Made by a program: the position numbers and the translations under genes. A stretch of DNA of 64,000 nucleotides from Nitrospirota bacterium (GTDB lineage Bacteria; Nitrospirota; Thermodesulfovibrionia; Thermodesulfovibrionales; UBA6898). Under the pieces are notes generated by a model. The model searched no databases. It was not told the DNA's origin and saw only the letters and a list, made by a program, of their open reading frames with translations. Positions 54,849 through 64,000 of this stretch are shown here, in pieces. Numbering within the stretch: the first letter of the stretch is position 1; each line of letters opens with the position of its first letter. The stretch covers positions 26,209 through 90,208 of the forward strand of contig JACRLQ010000009.1 of the NCBI GenBank assembly GCA_016215155.1, given 5' to 3'.

Positions 54849-55322
54849 TCAGAGGCTGCTTGCGACGACGGCGCCGGTCTCCTCCGAGACAAGGTGGCAA
54901 TAAACCAGGAGCTTCTTTTTTTCAAGCCCGGCCTCGGCCCTCGCCCTCGCCCTGTTACAGACCTTCCTCAGCGTCTCGAACTTTTTTCCATAGTACAGCC
55001 ACGGGAAGAGGTCCTGGATATCGGCATGTTTGAAAGGTGAGAGTTCCGCGTCGCCGACGCCCGTCTTTTTCAGCAGTCCCAATACGTCATGGATCAGCGG
55101 TCTCGAGGATGTCCATAGCGCCACCCGCAGAATGGACTCCCAGCCGGCCGCGATATGGATTTTCGAGATATCTCCCCTTGCGGCCCCTGTCAGCGACTTA
55201 ACGATGTCGGCCCCTGATTTCTCATAATATGAATCGTCGAACGAAAACATCTCTTTATGGGATTTCCTTGCCGCCTCACCCTCATAAATAACCAGTTCTT
55301 TGGTCCCTTCGGGGACCGTCAT
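54849..55322 (-). CDS. Hypothetical protein
   Basis: 157 residues from ATG 55322; a TTG at 55340 adds six. Predicted mixed alpha/beta and soluble, with a helical C-terminal half rich in Arg/Lys (RKVCNRARARAEAGLEKKK). I recognise no family. Opposite-strand alternatives are shadow frames. It sits between the RAYT region and the RNA methyltransferase operon. Confidence 0.55.
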   Translation of the reverse strand: MTVPEGTKELVIYEGEAARKSHKEMFSFDDSYYEKSGADIVKSLTGAARGDISKIHIAAGWESILRVALWTSSRPLIHDVLGLLKKTGVGDAELSPFKHADIQDLFPWLYYGKKFETLRKVCNRARARAEAGLEKKKLLVYCHLVSEETGAVVASSL

Positions 55323-55421
55323 GCTGATCGGGGTTTCCAATGGTTTAACATACCATAATCAGGGGGTTTCTTCCAGCCCGGGACCTGTCGTTCCCGCTTG
55401 CCTGAAATCTCCGGGAAGGAC

Positions 55422-56627
55422 CTACCTGGCATGCAAAAAGGTTATCGATTCAATATGGAAAGTGTTCGGGAAAAAATCTATCTGCCTGACTGAAATTATA
55501 TCGTACTTCTCCTTCAGTTTCTTCAGGTCCCGTGAGAGAGTGGCCGGGTTGCAGGATATATAGACGATCGTCTCGGCCGGGTTATCGAGGATTTTCTTTA
55601 CCACCTCGTTGGTGAGGCCGGGCCGGGGAGGGTCGAGCACGATAACATCGTATTTTTTGTTTATCCTGTATTTTTCGGCGGACGACCCTACCATCCTTAA
55701 GTCCATGATCTGATTAAGCCCGATATTTCTCGCCCCGTCCTCGACCGCACGGGGGTTTTCTTCAACCGCTACGACCTCCTCAGCCAGCACCGCAAGGGAA
55801 AGCGCGAAATTGCCGGCCCCGGCATAAAGGTCGAGTATCCGCTTCCCTTCAAGGGGAAAGAGCTCATCCGTAATCAGAGAAGAAACCCTGCAATTAAGCC
55901 CCCAGTGTGCCTGGAAGAACGTCCAGGGAGATACGGTATATTTCAGGCCGTTGAGGTCGAACGATGCGTGTCCCGCGCCGGCCATGAGCGCGTTATTGAA
56001 GGCGACCCCTGAGAACCCGGCATCCAAAAAAGCATAAAATGCGGATGTGGGATAATCCCTTCCCCTGAGCAGCACTATGGGATTTTCCCCGCAGGTTATG
56101 TGGATATCGCTCAATCCGCGGACATCTATCCGCTCCCTGATATTACGGACCAGCCTGTTGATGCCTTCATCCATAAGAGGACAGGCATCGAAAGGGACCA
56201 CGTCCCGTGAGGCCTCCCTGAAGAAACCTATCCCTGCATGGGATACCTTGAGCTGCGCCTTTTTCCTGTAGTTCCACTGGAGATCGGTCAGGGCCGGGCC
56301 GGGTGTTATTTCGATCCCGCCTATCCTTGTCAGCGAATCAAGCAGCACCTCGTCCTTCATCGAGGTCTGTCTTTCATAAGATATATACTGCAGCTGGCAG
56401 CCGCCGCATAAACCAAAGACCGGGCATGGAGGCCCGACCCTGTCTTCGGACGGCTCGATGACGGAGACGACCCTGGCGGTGCTGTAGTCCCTTTTTTTGT
56501 CGATAAACTCCACCTCGACGAGCTCTCCGGGGATGGCGCCCCTGATCAATACCACCTTCCCCTTGTCGTCCCTGGCAACTGTGTAGCCCCCGTAGGCGGG
56601 GGACACGGATTTCAGTATCACCGTCAT
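55422..56627 (-). CDS. RlmD/TrmA-family RNA (uracil-5-)-methyltransferase
   Basis: 401 residues. N-terminal TRAM domain (about 1-60), then a 4Fe-4S cysteine set (PPCPVFGLCGGCQLQY). The SAM domain has LDLYAGAGNFALSLA and VLDPPRPGL, and the catalytic-site motif YISCNPATL is at about 355-365. Methylates a uridine in rRNA or tRNA; the exact site cannot be told. Overlaps the response-regulator stop by one base, so it is the last gene of the galT-glgA-kinase operon. Confidence 0.92.
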   Translation of the reverse strand: MTVILKSVSPAYGGYTVARDDKGKVVLIRGAIPGELVEVEFIDKKRDYSTARVVSVIEPSEDRVGPPCPVFGLCGGCQLQYISYERQTSMKDEVLLDSLTRIGGIEITPGPALTDLQWNYRKKAQLKVSHAGIGFFREASRDVVPFDACPLMDEGINRLVRNIRERIDVRGLSDIHITCGENPIVLLRGRDYPTSAFYAFLDAGFSGVAFNNALMAGAGHASFDLNGLKYTVSPWTFFQAHWGLNCRVSSLITDELFPLEGKRILDLYAGAGNFALSLAVLAEEVVAVEENPRAVEDGARNIGLNQIMDLRMVGSSAEKYRINKKYDVIVLDPPRPGLTNEVVKKILDNPAETIVYISCNPATLSRDLKKLKEKYDIISVRQIDFFPNTFHIESITFLHAR

Positions 56628-56977
56628 TAGCCCGCCGGGCCCAGTTTCTTGATGACGGCCTTCAGATCGGTCAGATCGGAGGACTTGACGATGTAGGCCT
56701 CGGAGGCCCAGACCGAGAAATCGTCCCGGTAGTCATAGGCCGTTGACATTATCACCGGCATCCTGGGCCTCTTCTCCTTCATCTGCCTCAGGAGTTTTAT
56801 CCCGTCGATATCAGGCAGCTGTATGTCGAGCGTGACAAGATCGGGATTTTCCTTCTCGAACAGCTCCATCGCCTCCCCGCCGTTTGACGCGGTCACGACG
56901 GTGTATCCTTCCTCCTCGAGTTCCTCCTTGTAAAGCCTCAGTATGTTCTGGTCGTCGTCAACAATAAGAATCTTCAT
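56627..56977 (-). CDS. CheY-like response regulator
   Basis: 116 residues, receiver only: IVDDDQN, phospho-Asp in LVTLDIQLPDIDG, Ser/Thr in VIMSTAYDY. The usual KP lysine is replaced by YIVKSSD. Start overlaps the stop of the giant kinase (ATGA), so it is the kinase's direct partner. Confidence 0.9.
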   Translation of the reverse strand: MKILIVDDDQNILRLYKEELEEEGYTVVTASNGGEAMELFEKENPDLVTLDIQLPDIDGIKLLRQMKEKRPRMPVIMSTAYDYRDDFSVWASEAYIVKSSDLTDLKAVIKKLGPAG

Positions 56978-59900
56978 GCCTGAACCTCCTTTATAGGTAT
57001 ATAAACTTTAAAAACACTGCCCTGTCCGGGTTCACTTTCCACCTCAATCATGCCGTTATGCTCCTGGATTATCCTGTGGGTGATCGCAAGGCCCAGGCCG
57101 GTCCCTGAAGCCTTTGTGGTAAAGAAGGGATTAAAGATCGAAGACAGGTGCGTCTCATCGATGCCCCTGCCCGTGTCCCTTACCTCCACCACGGCGTATT
57201 TTTCCCTCGTATAGGTCTTTATGTATATCGCCCCCGGACCCGGAAGCGACTGGATCGCGTTTGAGACTATATTCATGAGCGCCTCCTGGACCCTGTTTAT
57301 GTCGACATAGACCTCGACCGAAGGGGCAAAATCCCTGAAGATGCTTATGCCTTTGTCTTCAGTGTCGGACTCCATTACAGTTATGATATCATCAACTATG
57401 GCATTAAGGCTGACGGACTCTTTCGACAGCCTTACCTCCTTGACAAACCCCAGGATCTCGCGGAGTATATTCTCCAGCCTCGAGACCTCCCGGACGATAA
57501 TCCCGGCATATTCCTTGAGGTTGCCGTCGAGCTTTTTTTCGAGTCTCTTGGCGAAGCCCCCGACTGAAACCAGCGGGTTTCTTATTTCGTGCGCCACCTT
57601 TGCCGCGACCTCTCCCAGGGCCGCCATCTTCTCCGACATGGCCAGTTTGGACTGGAGGTCCTTCAGGTCCGTAATGTCCCTGACCACATGGACGGACCCC
57701 ATGAATTCGCCGTTTAAGTCGAAGATCGGCGAGCTTGAGGTCAGAAAGGTGCCGCCGAGGTACTGGTCGTCGAGCTCCTCTATATAGGCCTTCCTGTTTT
57801 CGACTGTTTTATGGTGCGGACATCTTTCATTGGGCTTGTCCGATCCATGGAAGATCTCATAACATTTCCTGCCCACTATCTCCGAGGCGGGACGCCCCAT
57901 CCTGTTGCAGACCGCCTTGTTGACGCTCTTGATGATATAATCCGGGCTGTTGAAGTAGACCATGTCGGACATCGATTCGAAGATGTTTTCGAGCTGCTGC
58001 TCCGTCATCCTGACCTGCTCGAACAGACGCGCGTTTTCGATGGCTGAGGCGACATGGTTCGAAAAACTGGTAAGGAATTTCATGTCTTCGTCGGTGATCT
58101 CTTTTTTATTGAAATAATTGTCCACCCATATAAGCCCGATTACCTTGTCCCTGGAGACCAGGGGCACCACCGCGAACGCTTCGGTGCCGAGGTTCTGTAT
58201 AAGCAGCGTGTTCGAGATTGCCTCCGACCTGACATCGCGTATATTCAGGTATTTCTTCTCCAGCACGGCCTGGGTAAGCGCGCCTTCGTCATCGAGCGAG
58301 ACCTCGATGCCCCTCGAAAGCCTGTCAAGAAAAGAGTCCTTCTCAAGCGGGGTGGACATGACCTCCTGCATGATCTCGTCCATGGACTTCCTCTGAAGCG
58401 ACAGGTCGTCCCATATCTTCCAGGCCTCCTCGGGGCTTGCCGGGCCCACGCCCATCGCGCCTTTGAGGGTATTTCTGTTTTCATCCACGAGGAAGAGGAT
58501 CGCCCGGTTGAACCCCATCCCGTCCCCCATGGTGACGGCCACGAGGACCATCCTGAGCAGCTTTTCGAGCTCAAGGGTGCCGCGCATGGCGGAGCTTATG
58601 AAAAAGAGCCTGGCCAGTTCCTGGCTCCTCCTTATCAGCTCCTTTTCCACGCTCTTTTTCTCCGATATGTCTCTCGATATCCCGCTGATGCCTATCACCT
58701 GTCCCGCGGTGTCCTTGATCGGCGAGAGCGTCAGGCTGACTTCAATAATCTTTCCGTCTTTTCTCTTCCTGAGCGTCTCTATGTCCTTGAGGACCTCGCC
58801 CGTTTTGATCTTTTCGATATACTCCTTCTCTTTTTCGAGCAGGAAGTCCGGCACAAACGGCAGAAAAGCGCCTATGGCCTCAGACTCGCTGAAGCCGAAG
58901 GTCTTTTCAGCGCCCTCGTTCCAGGAGATGATCTTGCCGTCGATGTCCGTGGTAACGATGGCATCCGCGGAATTGTCGATTATGCTCTCCAGGTATTCTT
59001 TTGTCTGAATGACCTCCCTGTAAAGGCTCAGGGTCTCTTCCTGGTAAAGGACCCTCTCGGTGACGTCCTGGATGAAAACCACGCATTCCGTCACGACTCC
59101 GGTCTCATTCCTGATCGGATATGCGGTGAGTTCGGCATAGTTCATACCTCTGGACTGCATTATCGTATTTACATCGCCTGTCTCGAATGTAGGCTTCGAG
59201 GCACAGTGGGGACATATGCCGATGGAATCATGGAATATGTCCCTGGAGGTCTTCCCGATCAGGTCCGCGATCGCGATGCTCGTCCAGTCTTCGATATACT
59301 TGTTCGCGGAGATGATGCGGTCTTCCCTGTCGACTGAAATGATGCCTCCATGTACGCTGTCAAAGAGTATGTCGAGCCTCTTTTTTGCCTCGGTCGCCTC
59401 GATCTCCCTGGCCACCTCGTTTTCGTATATCTTCGCCTTGTCTATAGCTATCGCCGCCACACTGGCAAAGCCTTCGGCAGTGTTGAGGTCATCGCCGTCA
59501 AACGGCACGGGCTCTCCCAGGGCATTGATCTTGTCGTATATTCCAAGGGTCCCGATGACCGTACCGCCAAGCTTAAGAGGAACGCATACCACGGTGTATA
59601 AGTCCAGCTTCGGGACATACAGGCCCTCGGGCGCCTTCGAGACGTCCTCAACGAGAAGCGGTTCGCCATGCCCGGCCACCCACCCGGCTATGCCCTCGCC
59701 GATCGAAAGCTCCATCGCATCTTCTATGCCCGGAGGCAGCCCGAACCCTCCCTTGATTTTAAGCTTGTCTCCTTCCAGGAGGCGGATGATACAGCCCTTT
59801 GAAGACAGCATGCCGGTGATGCCTTCGGCGGTTTTTGAAAGCAGTTCCTTCAGATCGAGCACTGACGTCACCGCCCTGGTCAGTTCATACAGGAGACTCA

Positions 59901-61167
59901 GCTTCGTGAGCTGTTTTCTTGTAGATATATAGAGTTCGTAATTCGTCTCGGCGGAGCCGATGGTGTGGGACAAAATCGTAAGGACATCGATGATGTCGGG
60001 GGGAAAGACGCCCGGTGTTATGCTGCCCAATACAAGCATCCCGGCGCATGAATTATGCCTTATGACAGGCACCGCAAGGACCGAGCCGAAGGCATTGCCG
60101 AGACCCGGGTCATCCGTGCCGAGACCCTCCGGGCCCTGAATGATCACGGGTTTTTGGGTCCCGCATACCCGGGTGACCAGGGGACCGGAAGCGGGGATAT
60201 CTGAAGCGACCTTTCCGGAAGCGGTCCCGTTTATCGCCTCCAGCAGGTAAACGTCCTGGTCCGGCCTGTAGTTGTAGATCATGCAGGCATCGTATCCCAG
60301 TTTGAGGGCTATCGCCTCGGCGATAAGGGTGAAGTCCGGCCTCTTGTCGAGTGTCGTCCCCGAAATTTTTGCCACCTCGAGAAAAAGTTCGGTCTCCGAG
60401 AGCCTCTGTCTGAGTCTGGCGGTTGAGTCTTCGATCGCTTCCGCCATTTTGTTGAGGCCGTCCGATATTTTGCCGAATTCATCGGTCCGGTCGACCGTTA
60501 TCCTGTGCGAGAACTCCCCGCTGCCGATCTTTTCAGTGGCCTTCAGCAGCTCGTTAAACGGCGAGGTGATCGCCCTCCGAATAAGAAGTATAAGGTAGAC
60601 AGACACAAGGGCGCTGAAGACGATTAGGGAGACATGGTAGTAAATCATCTTCCTCTCTATGTCCCTGCTCTGGGTCACGGCCCGGAGGACCTTGTCGACC
60701 GAACGCTCCTGCAGTTCATCGATCCTGACTATGAGCTCAAGGCCCTGTGTCTCCATGTTCCGGATGTCGGAAACCGCCGCGGAAGATCCGGCAGTGCCCC
60801 TGGTTTCAATGATCTTATTCGCAAGCTGGAGAATTGTCCGGCAGTCCTCTTGAAGCCCGCGGATTTCCCGGTCGTCAGTGTAAAGCCTCGTTAACCCCTC
60901 AAGATTCATTTTTATTTTTTCTTTCCTGGCTTCATACCCCCTTCTGAAGCGTGTCTCTCCCGTCATCCCCCAGTTCTTGGCCGAATCCATCAGTCCGGCC
61001 ACGTTCCTGTCGAGTTCGTTGAACAGCTTGTTTTCCTCTCCGACGGATTTCAGAGAGCTGACATTGCCGCTCATCTTGTCGAAGATCATTATCGAACCGC
61101 CCGCGAGTATCGCGACGACCACCAGGAAAAAAGAGAGCATGAGAGACAGTTTTACTCTCAGGCTCAT
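56974..61167 (-). CDS. Very large sensor histidine kinase (TM-HAMP-GAF-GAF-PAS-PAS-GAF-PAS-HisKA-HATPase)
   Basis: 1397 residues. Helices at about 8-30 and 180-197 enclose a helical periplasmic domain. HAMP (about 198-250), two GAF domains (about 260-590), PAS with a Cys pair (GICPHCASK, about 600-720), a second PAS (about 735-850), a third GAF (about 880-1040) and a third PAS with a Cys (NERCPHH, about 1060-1170) follow. The HisKA site is in KVAHEIRNPLVSVGG, and the HATPase has DTGRGIDETH and GTGLGLAITHRII. It integrates many inputs and probably controls or responds to carbohydrate storage, since it overlaps glgA. Confidence 0.93.
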   Translation of the reverse strand: MSLRVKLSLMLSFFLVVVAILAGGSIMIFDKMSGNVSSLKSVGEENKLFNELDRNVAGLMDSAKNWGMTGETRFRRGYEARKEKIKMNLEGLTRLYTDDREIRGLQEDCRTILQLANKIIETRGTAGSSAAVSDIRNMETQGLELIVRIDELQERSVDKVLRAVTQSRDIERKMIYYHVSLIVFSALVSVYLILLIRRAITSPFNELLKATEKIGSGEFSHRITVDRTDEFGKISDGLNKMAEAIEDSTARLRQRLSETELFLEVAKISGTTLDKRPDFTLIAEAIALKLGYDACMIYNYRPDQDVYLLEAINGTASGKVASDIPASGPLVTRVCGTQKPVIIQGPEGLGTDDPGLGNAFGSVLAVPVIRHNSCAGMLVLGSITPGVFPPDIIDVLTILSHTIGSAETNYELYISTRKQLTKLSLLYELTRAVTSVLDLKELLSKTAEGITGMLSSKGCIIRLLEGDKLKIKGGFGLPPGIEDAMELSIGEGIAGWVAGHGEPLLVEDVSKAPEGLYVPKLDLYTVVCVPLKLGGTVIGTLGIYDKINALGEPVPFDGDDLNTAEGFASVAAIAIDKAKIYENEVAREIEATEAKKRLDILFDSVHGGIISVDREDRIISANKYIEDWTSIAIADLIGKTSRDIFHDSIGICPHCASKPTFETGDVNTIMQSRGMNYAELTAYPIRNETGVVTECVVFIQDVTERVLYQEETLSLYREVIQTKEYLESIIDNSADAIVTTDIDGKIISWNEGAEKTFGFSESEAIGAFLPFVPDFLLEKEKEYIEKIKTGEVLKDIETLRKRKDGKIIEVSLTLSPIKDTAGQVIGISGISRDISEKKSVEKELIRRSQELARLFFISSAMRGTLELEKLLRMVLVAVTMGDGMGFNRAILFLVDENRNTLKGAMGVGPASPEEAWKIWDDLSLQRKSMDEIMQEVMSTPLEKDSFLDRLSRGIEVSLDDEGALTQAVLEKKYLNIRDVRSEAISNTLLIQNLGTEAFAVVPLVSRDKVIGLIWVDNYFNKKEITDEDMKFLTSFSNHVASAIENARLFEQVRMTEQQLENIFESMSDMVYFNSPDYIIKSVNKAVCNRMGRPASEIVGRKCYEIFHGSDKPNERCPHHKTVENRKAYIEELDDQYLGGTFLTSSSPIFDLNGEFMGSVHVVRDITDLKDLQSKLAMSEKMAALGEVAAKVAHEIRNPLVSVGGFAKRLEKKLDGNLKEYAGIIVREVSRLENILREILGFVKEVRLSKESVSLNAIVDDIITVMESDTEDKGISIFRDFAPSVEVYVDINRVQEALMNIVSNAIQSLPGPGAIYIKTYTREKYAVVEVRDTGRGIDETHLSSIFNPFFTTKASGTGLGLAITHRIIQEHNGMIEVESEPGQGSVFKVYIPIKEVQA

Positions 61168-62615
61168 CCCGCGACCTTCCCGAGGGCCTTTTCATAAAGC
61201 AGGAGATATCTGTCCGCGGAACGCTGCCATGAAAAATCAGCCGTCATCGCCCTCACGACGAGGTCCCTGAACCGCCTTTTGTCGGCAAAGAGGTCCAGCC
61301 CCCTGCTTACGGCATCGATAAGCGCGGACGGGGAATACTCATCAAAGACAAAGCCGTTGCCCTCTGACGGGTCCTCGTCGAAATCGGTGATCGTGTCGGC
61401 GAGGCCGCCTGTCCTCCTTACAACGGGGACGGCCCCGTATCTGAGGGCCAGCAGCTGTCCCAGTCCGCAGGGTTCATACCGCGAGGGCATCAGGAAAAAA
61501 TCCGACCCTGCGTAAATAAGACGCGCCAGGCGCTCTTCAAAACCGATGCGCAGGCTCACATGCCCCCTATGGCCTTCGGCAAATCCCGACAACAATTTCT
61601 GGTAGCGTTCTTCACCCCTGCCCAGAATAACCATGTTCATCCCCATCCCGATAAGTTCATCGATTGAGTCGCCGATAAGGTCGAGCCCTTTTTGTGAGGC
61701 CAGCCTGCCGACAAACCCGGCGACCGGCCGGTCTTCGTCCCTCAGCCCCGCCTCTTTGACGAGTTCCCTCCTGCAGTAATCCCTGCCGCTTAGGTCGTTC
61801 ACGCTGAAGTGTTTCGGGATAAAAGGATCGCTCGACGGATCATATTCAGCGTAATCGATGCCGTTGATGATCCCGTAGAGGTCCTTTTTCCTTTTTTTGA
61901 GCAGGCCGTCAAGCCCGAACCCGTTTTCGGGCAGCAGGACCTCTCTGGCATAGGTAACGCTGACCGTATTTATAAGGTCGGAATAAACCAGCCCCGCCTT
62001 CATAAAGTTGAGCATATCGTGGAACTCGACCTTGTCGGCCGTAAAATGTCCCCATTCGAGGCCGGCGTTCCTGAGTTCGGACTTATTGAAGAGCCCCTGG
62101 TACCCCAGGTTATGTATCGTAAAGACAGTGGCTGTGCGCGCAAAGTGGACCTTCCGCCTGTAATAGTCCCGCAGAAAAAGAGGCAGCAGCCCTGTCTGCC
62201 AGTCATTGCAGTGTATTATGTCCGGGCTTACATCCATGGCCAGGCAGGTTTCAAGCACCGCCTTCGAAAAGAAGGCGTACCTCAGGGCGTTGTCGTGATA
62301 ATCGCCAAGGGCCGTGCCATACAGCTCCGTCCTGTTATAAAGCTCGTCGCACTCCACGAACCAGGCGGCAGGGCAGGGCGAACGGTCGGAACTCCAGATC
62401 ACCCCCGGGACAGAATGGCCGCCAAGCGTTATCACAAATGACCTGCCGGTGCGGTACAATCTGAAGTTTTTTCTTACCGTTTCGTACAGGGGCAGCACCA
62501 GTGTGGCCTTTTCACCCCTGTTTCTGAACTCCTTGAGGAGCGCCCCGGCAACATCGGCGAGCCCCCCGGTCTTCGCATAAGGGACCGCTTCAGGGGCGGC
62601 TATGATGGTCCGCAT
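61164..62615 (-). CDS. glgA: Glycogen synthase (ADP-glucose type)
   Basis: 483 residues from ATG 62615; an in-frame start at 62645 would overlap galT. GT5-family enzyme adding glucose from a nucleotide sugar to alpha-1,4-glucan: N-terminal KTGGLADVAGAL, central DIIHCNDWQTGLLPLFL, FVGRLASQKGLDLI, C-terminal MPSRYEPCGLGQLLAL. Cytoplasmic. Its stop overlaps the kinase start (ATGA), and it follows galT by 13 bases. Confidence 0.95.
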   Translation of the reverse strand: MRTIIAAPEAVPYAKTGGLADVAGALLKEFRNRGEKATLVLPLYETVRKNFRLYRTGRSFVITLGGHSVPGVIWSSDRSPCPAAWFVECDELYNRTELYGTALGDYHDNALRYAFFSKAVLETCLAMDVSPDIIHCNDWQTGLLPLFLRDYYRRKVHFARTATVFTIHNLGYQGLFNKSELRNAGLEWGHFTADKVEFHDMLNFMKAGLVYSDLINTVSVTYAREVLLPENGFGLDGLLKKRKKDLYGIINGIDYAEYDPSSDPFIPKHFSVNDLSGRDYCRRELVKEAGLRDEDRPVAGFVGRLASQKGLDLIGDSIDELIGMGMNMVILGRGEERYQKLLSGFAEGHRGHVSLRIGFEERLARLIYAGSDFFLMPSRYEPCGLGQLLALRYGAVPVVRRTGGLADTITDFDEDPSEGNGFVFDEYSPSALIDAVSRGLDLFADKRRFRDLVVRAMTADFSWQRSADRYLLLYEKALGKVAG

Positions 62616-62628
62616 AAAGAAACCACTT

Positions 62629-63624
62629 TTATATCTTCGCCTCACGCATGAACTTCGCCGACTCCTCCGGAGGGGTTGGATTGATATAAAACCCGGACCC
62701 CCATTCGAACCCGGCGATCTTGGTCAGTTTTGGAACGAGCTCAATATGCCAGTGATAATATTCATTCACCTCGTCATAAAACGGAGACGTATGAAGGACG
62801 AAATTATAAGGCGGTGTATCGAGGATCCTGTCCATCTGCCTCAGTATCCTCTGCAGGATCTCGGCGAGGTCTGAAAAACTCTTGTCCGGGGGGGCGAACA
62901 TGGACTGGTGGGCCTTGGGCAATATCCATGTCTCGAAGGGGGCCCTCGGCGCAAAAGGCGCCAGCGCTACATACCTGGAGTTCTCGTATATGACCCTCTT
63001 GCCGTCCTCAAGCTCCTGGTTGATGACATCACAGAAGATGCATCGTTCCTTGAACTCATAATGCCGTCTGGCGGAGTCCAGTTCCTCCCTTACCAGTTTG
63101 GGCACGATCGGCAGAGCGATAAGCTGGGTATGGGTATGTTCCAAGGAAGCGCCGGCCACCTCCCCTTCATTCTTGAACGCAAGAACATATTTGAAGCGTC
63201 GGTCTTTTTTGAGGTCCGTAAGGCGGAGATGCGCGGCCCAGAGGACGTCCTCCACCGCCTTTTGGGTCATTGTCGCAAGAGAAAGGTTATGGTCAGGCGT
63301 CTCCACAATTACCTCGTGGGCCCCTATTCCGTTCATCTTGTCGAAAATGCCCTCGCCGGTTTTGCCGAGCTCCCCGTATATCTGCAGGGCCGGGAACTTG
63401 TTCGGCATGACCCTTAACGTCCATCCAGGGGAATTGGGCTGTGAGCCTACAGGCCTGAAGGCCATTATCTCAGGAGGCGTCGTATATTCATTGCCATGGC
63501 AGAACGGACAGAACCCCCCCTTTTTTCTCTGGGAAGGAGAAATAAAATCGGTCGGCCTCTTGCCGCGCTCGATGGATATTATGACCCATCTCCCTACGAT
63601 GGGGTCCTTGCGTAATTCAGGCAT
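62629..63624 (-). CDS. galT: Galactose-1-phosphate uridylyltransferase family protein
   Basis: 331 residues with GGAGG before ATG. HIT-superfamily transferase: zinc-type CPFCHGNEYTTP, ASLEHTHTQLIA, CIFCDVI, and the histidine-triad YYHWHIELVPK. Transfers a nucleotidyl group between hexose-1-phosphates; in this group UDP- or ADP-linked substrates are possible. Pairing with glgA suggests a route from hexose phosphate to glycogen. Confidence 0.93.
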   Translation of the reverse strand: MPELRKDPIVGRWVIISIERGKRPTDFISPSQRKKGGFCPFCHGNEYTTPPEIMAFRPVGSQPNSPGWTLRVMPNKFPALQIYGELGKTGEGIFDKMNGIGAHEVIVETPDHNLSLATMTQKAVEDVLWAAHLRLTDLKKDRRFKYVLAFKNEGEVAGASLEHTHTQLIALPIVPKLVREELDSARRHYEFKERCIFCDVINQELEDGKRVIYENSRYVALAPFAPRAPFETWILPKAHQSMFAPPDKSFSDLAEILQRILRQMDRILDTPPYNFVLHTSPFYDEVNEYYHWHIELVPKLTKIAGFEWGSGFYINPTPPEESAKFMREAKI

Positions 63625-63774
63625 GTATCCTCCGCATTACAGTAAGTTAGTGGTTCAAACCGGAAAAGCCATACACCGGCTTATGAGTTTCGAGGATATT
63701 ATATCACTTTAGGGAATAATCAGAAACAACCCGGGGGAGAAATCATATATGCACTCATACAGATCAACTTGCCC

Positions 63775-64000
63775 TTACTTAATAACAATATTTTCGACAG
63801 CAAGCGTCCCTTGGTCGATTACCAGGGCACCCGTAATGGAGGTGGTTGAAACCACATTAGAAAAATCGCAATTATATCCTCCCTTCAGCGTAACCGATAT
63901 GTTTCGGTTGACAGAAAGGGTTTCAGCAAAATCCACTTCAGGACTCTCAATAGTGTCCCCTTCAACCATGGCGTCATAGGCGACTTGAAGGGTTGGATAC
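63775..64000 (-). CDS. C-terminal end of a repetitive surface protein (truncated by window edge)
   Basis: The frame is open to the right edge, so the N-terminus is missing. The visible ~75 residues (YPTLQVAYDAMVEGDTIES...RNISVTLKGGYNCDFSNV...ALVIDQGTLAVENIVIK) match the pattern of 'YSTLQEAYDAAxDGDxI ... LxGGYDCDY' repeat domains at the ends of large secreted proteins, as I recall from Nitrospirota and Deltaproteobacteria. Probably beta-helical and exported. Confidence 0.65.
   Translation of the reverse strand, partial: YPTLQVAYDAMVEGDTIESPEVDFAETLSVNRNISVTLKGGYNCDFSNVVSTTSITGALVIDQGTLAVENIVIK

Noticed and set aside
58054..59337. 427-residue open frame on the plus strand
   Set aside because: Antisense to the giant histidine kinase; His/Arg/Gly-rich composition typical of a shadow frame.

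Overview
The window looks like a chromosomal segment of an anaerobic, sensory-rich Gram-negative bacterium. Moderate-to-high GC, dense same-strand overlapping operons, an AmmeMemoRadiSam cassette, a KaiC-KaiB-KaiB clock-like operon, a MoeA/periplasmic-binding fusion, late haem genes and a GlgA/GalT pair next to a giant histidine kinase together suggest a Nitrospirota (Thermodesulfovibrionia-type) genome. A deltaproteobacterial-type lineage cannot be excluded. This placement rests on remembered gene-content similarity, not on a search. No rRNA, tRNA, CRISPR array or prophage was seen.

Layout. 1-4.5 kb (+): an overlapping operon with a membrane spermidine-synthase-like protein (cut by the edge), an FMN/polyferredoxin membrane protein, two tiny membrane or Tat-signal proteins, the radical SAM enzyme AmrS, and a lipoprotein fusing Memo to AMMECR1. 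4.6-19.9 kb: mostly signal transduction, with a diguanylate cyclase, a solute-binding protein, a histidine kinase/sigma54-activator pair, an OmpR-type pair, and an operon of amidohydrolase, PAS-sigma54 activator and a membrane TPR protein with a degenerate kinase C-lobe. Directly downstream of the first sigma54 activator is a near-consensus -24/-12 promoter. It drives a coupled operon of two small cysteine-rich proteins, a response regulator and a helical protein.

20-28 kb (+): a beta-CASP nuclease, then an SPFH / DUF4178 / small membrane protein / DUF350 / spermidine-synthase-like / flavin oxidoreductase operon with three apparent lesions: a 1-nt frameshift, a possible second one, and an in-frame deletion in the catalytic core. 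28-34 kb: a MalT-like SARP regulator carrying an in-frame palindromic insertion, a small possibly truncated ORF and a secreted FG-GAP propeller protein. 34.4-38.7 kb: kaiC, kaiB, kaiB, histidine kinase, response regulator. 38.8-46.9 kb: MsrAB, two-CW diguanylate cyclase, PhnD-like lipoprotein plus HAMP sensor, F420-type reductase, ilvD, DUF465 protein, cyclophilin.

46.9-52.7 kb (-): hemG, hemH, a RACo-like ASKHA protein whose N-terminus is split off by an apparent frameshift, and the MoeA fusion, all overlapping. 52.8-55.3 kb: a REC-GGDEF protein and a RAYT transposase surrounded, and internally invaded, by REP palindromes. 55.4-63.6 kb (-): galT, glgA, a 1397-residue hybrid sensor kinase, its response regulator and a RlmD/TrmA-family RNA methyltransferase, with overlaps or very short gaps. 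The right edge holds the C-terminus of a repetitive surface protein.

The strongest candidates for something new are the sigma54-driven cysteine-rich operon, the membrane-tethered AmmeMemoRadiSam cassette with its tiny proteins, and the short palindromic sequences tolerated in frame inside working genes.
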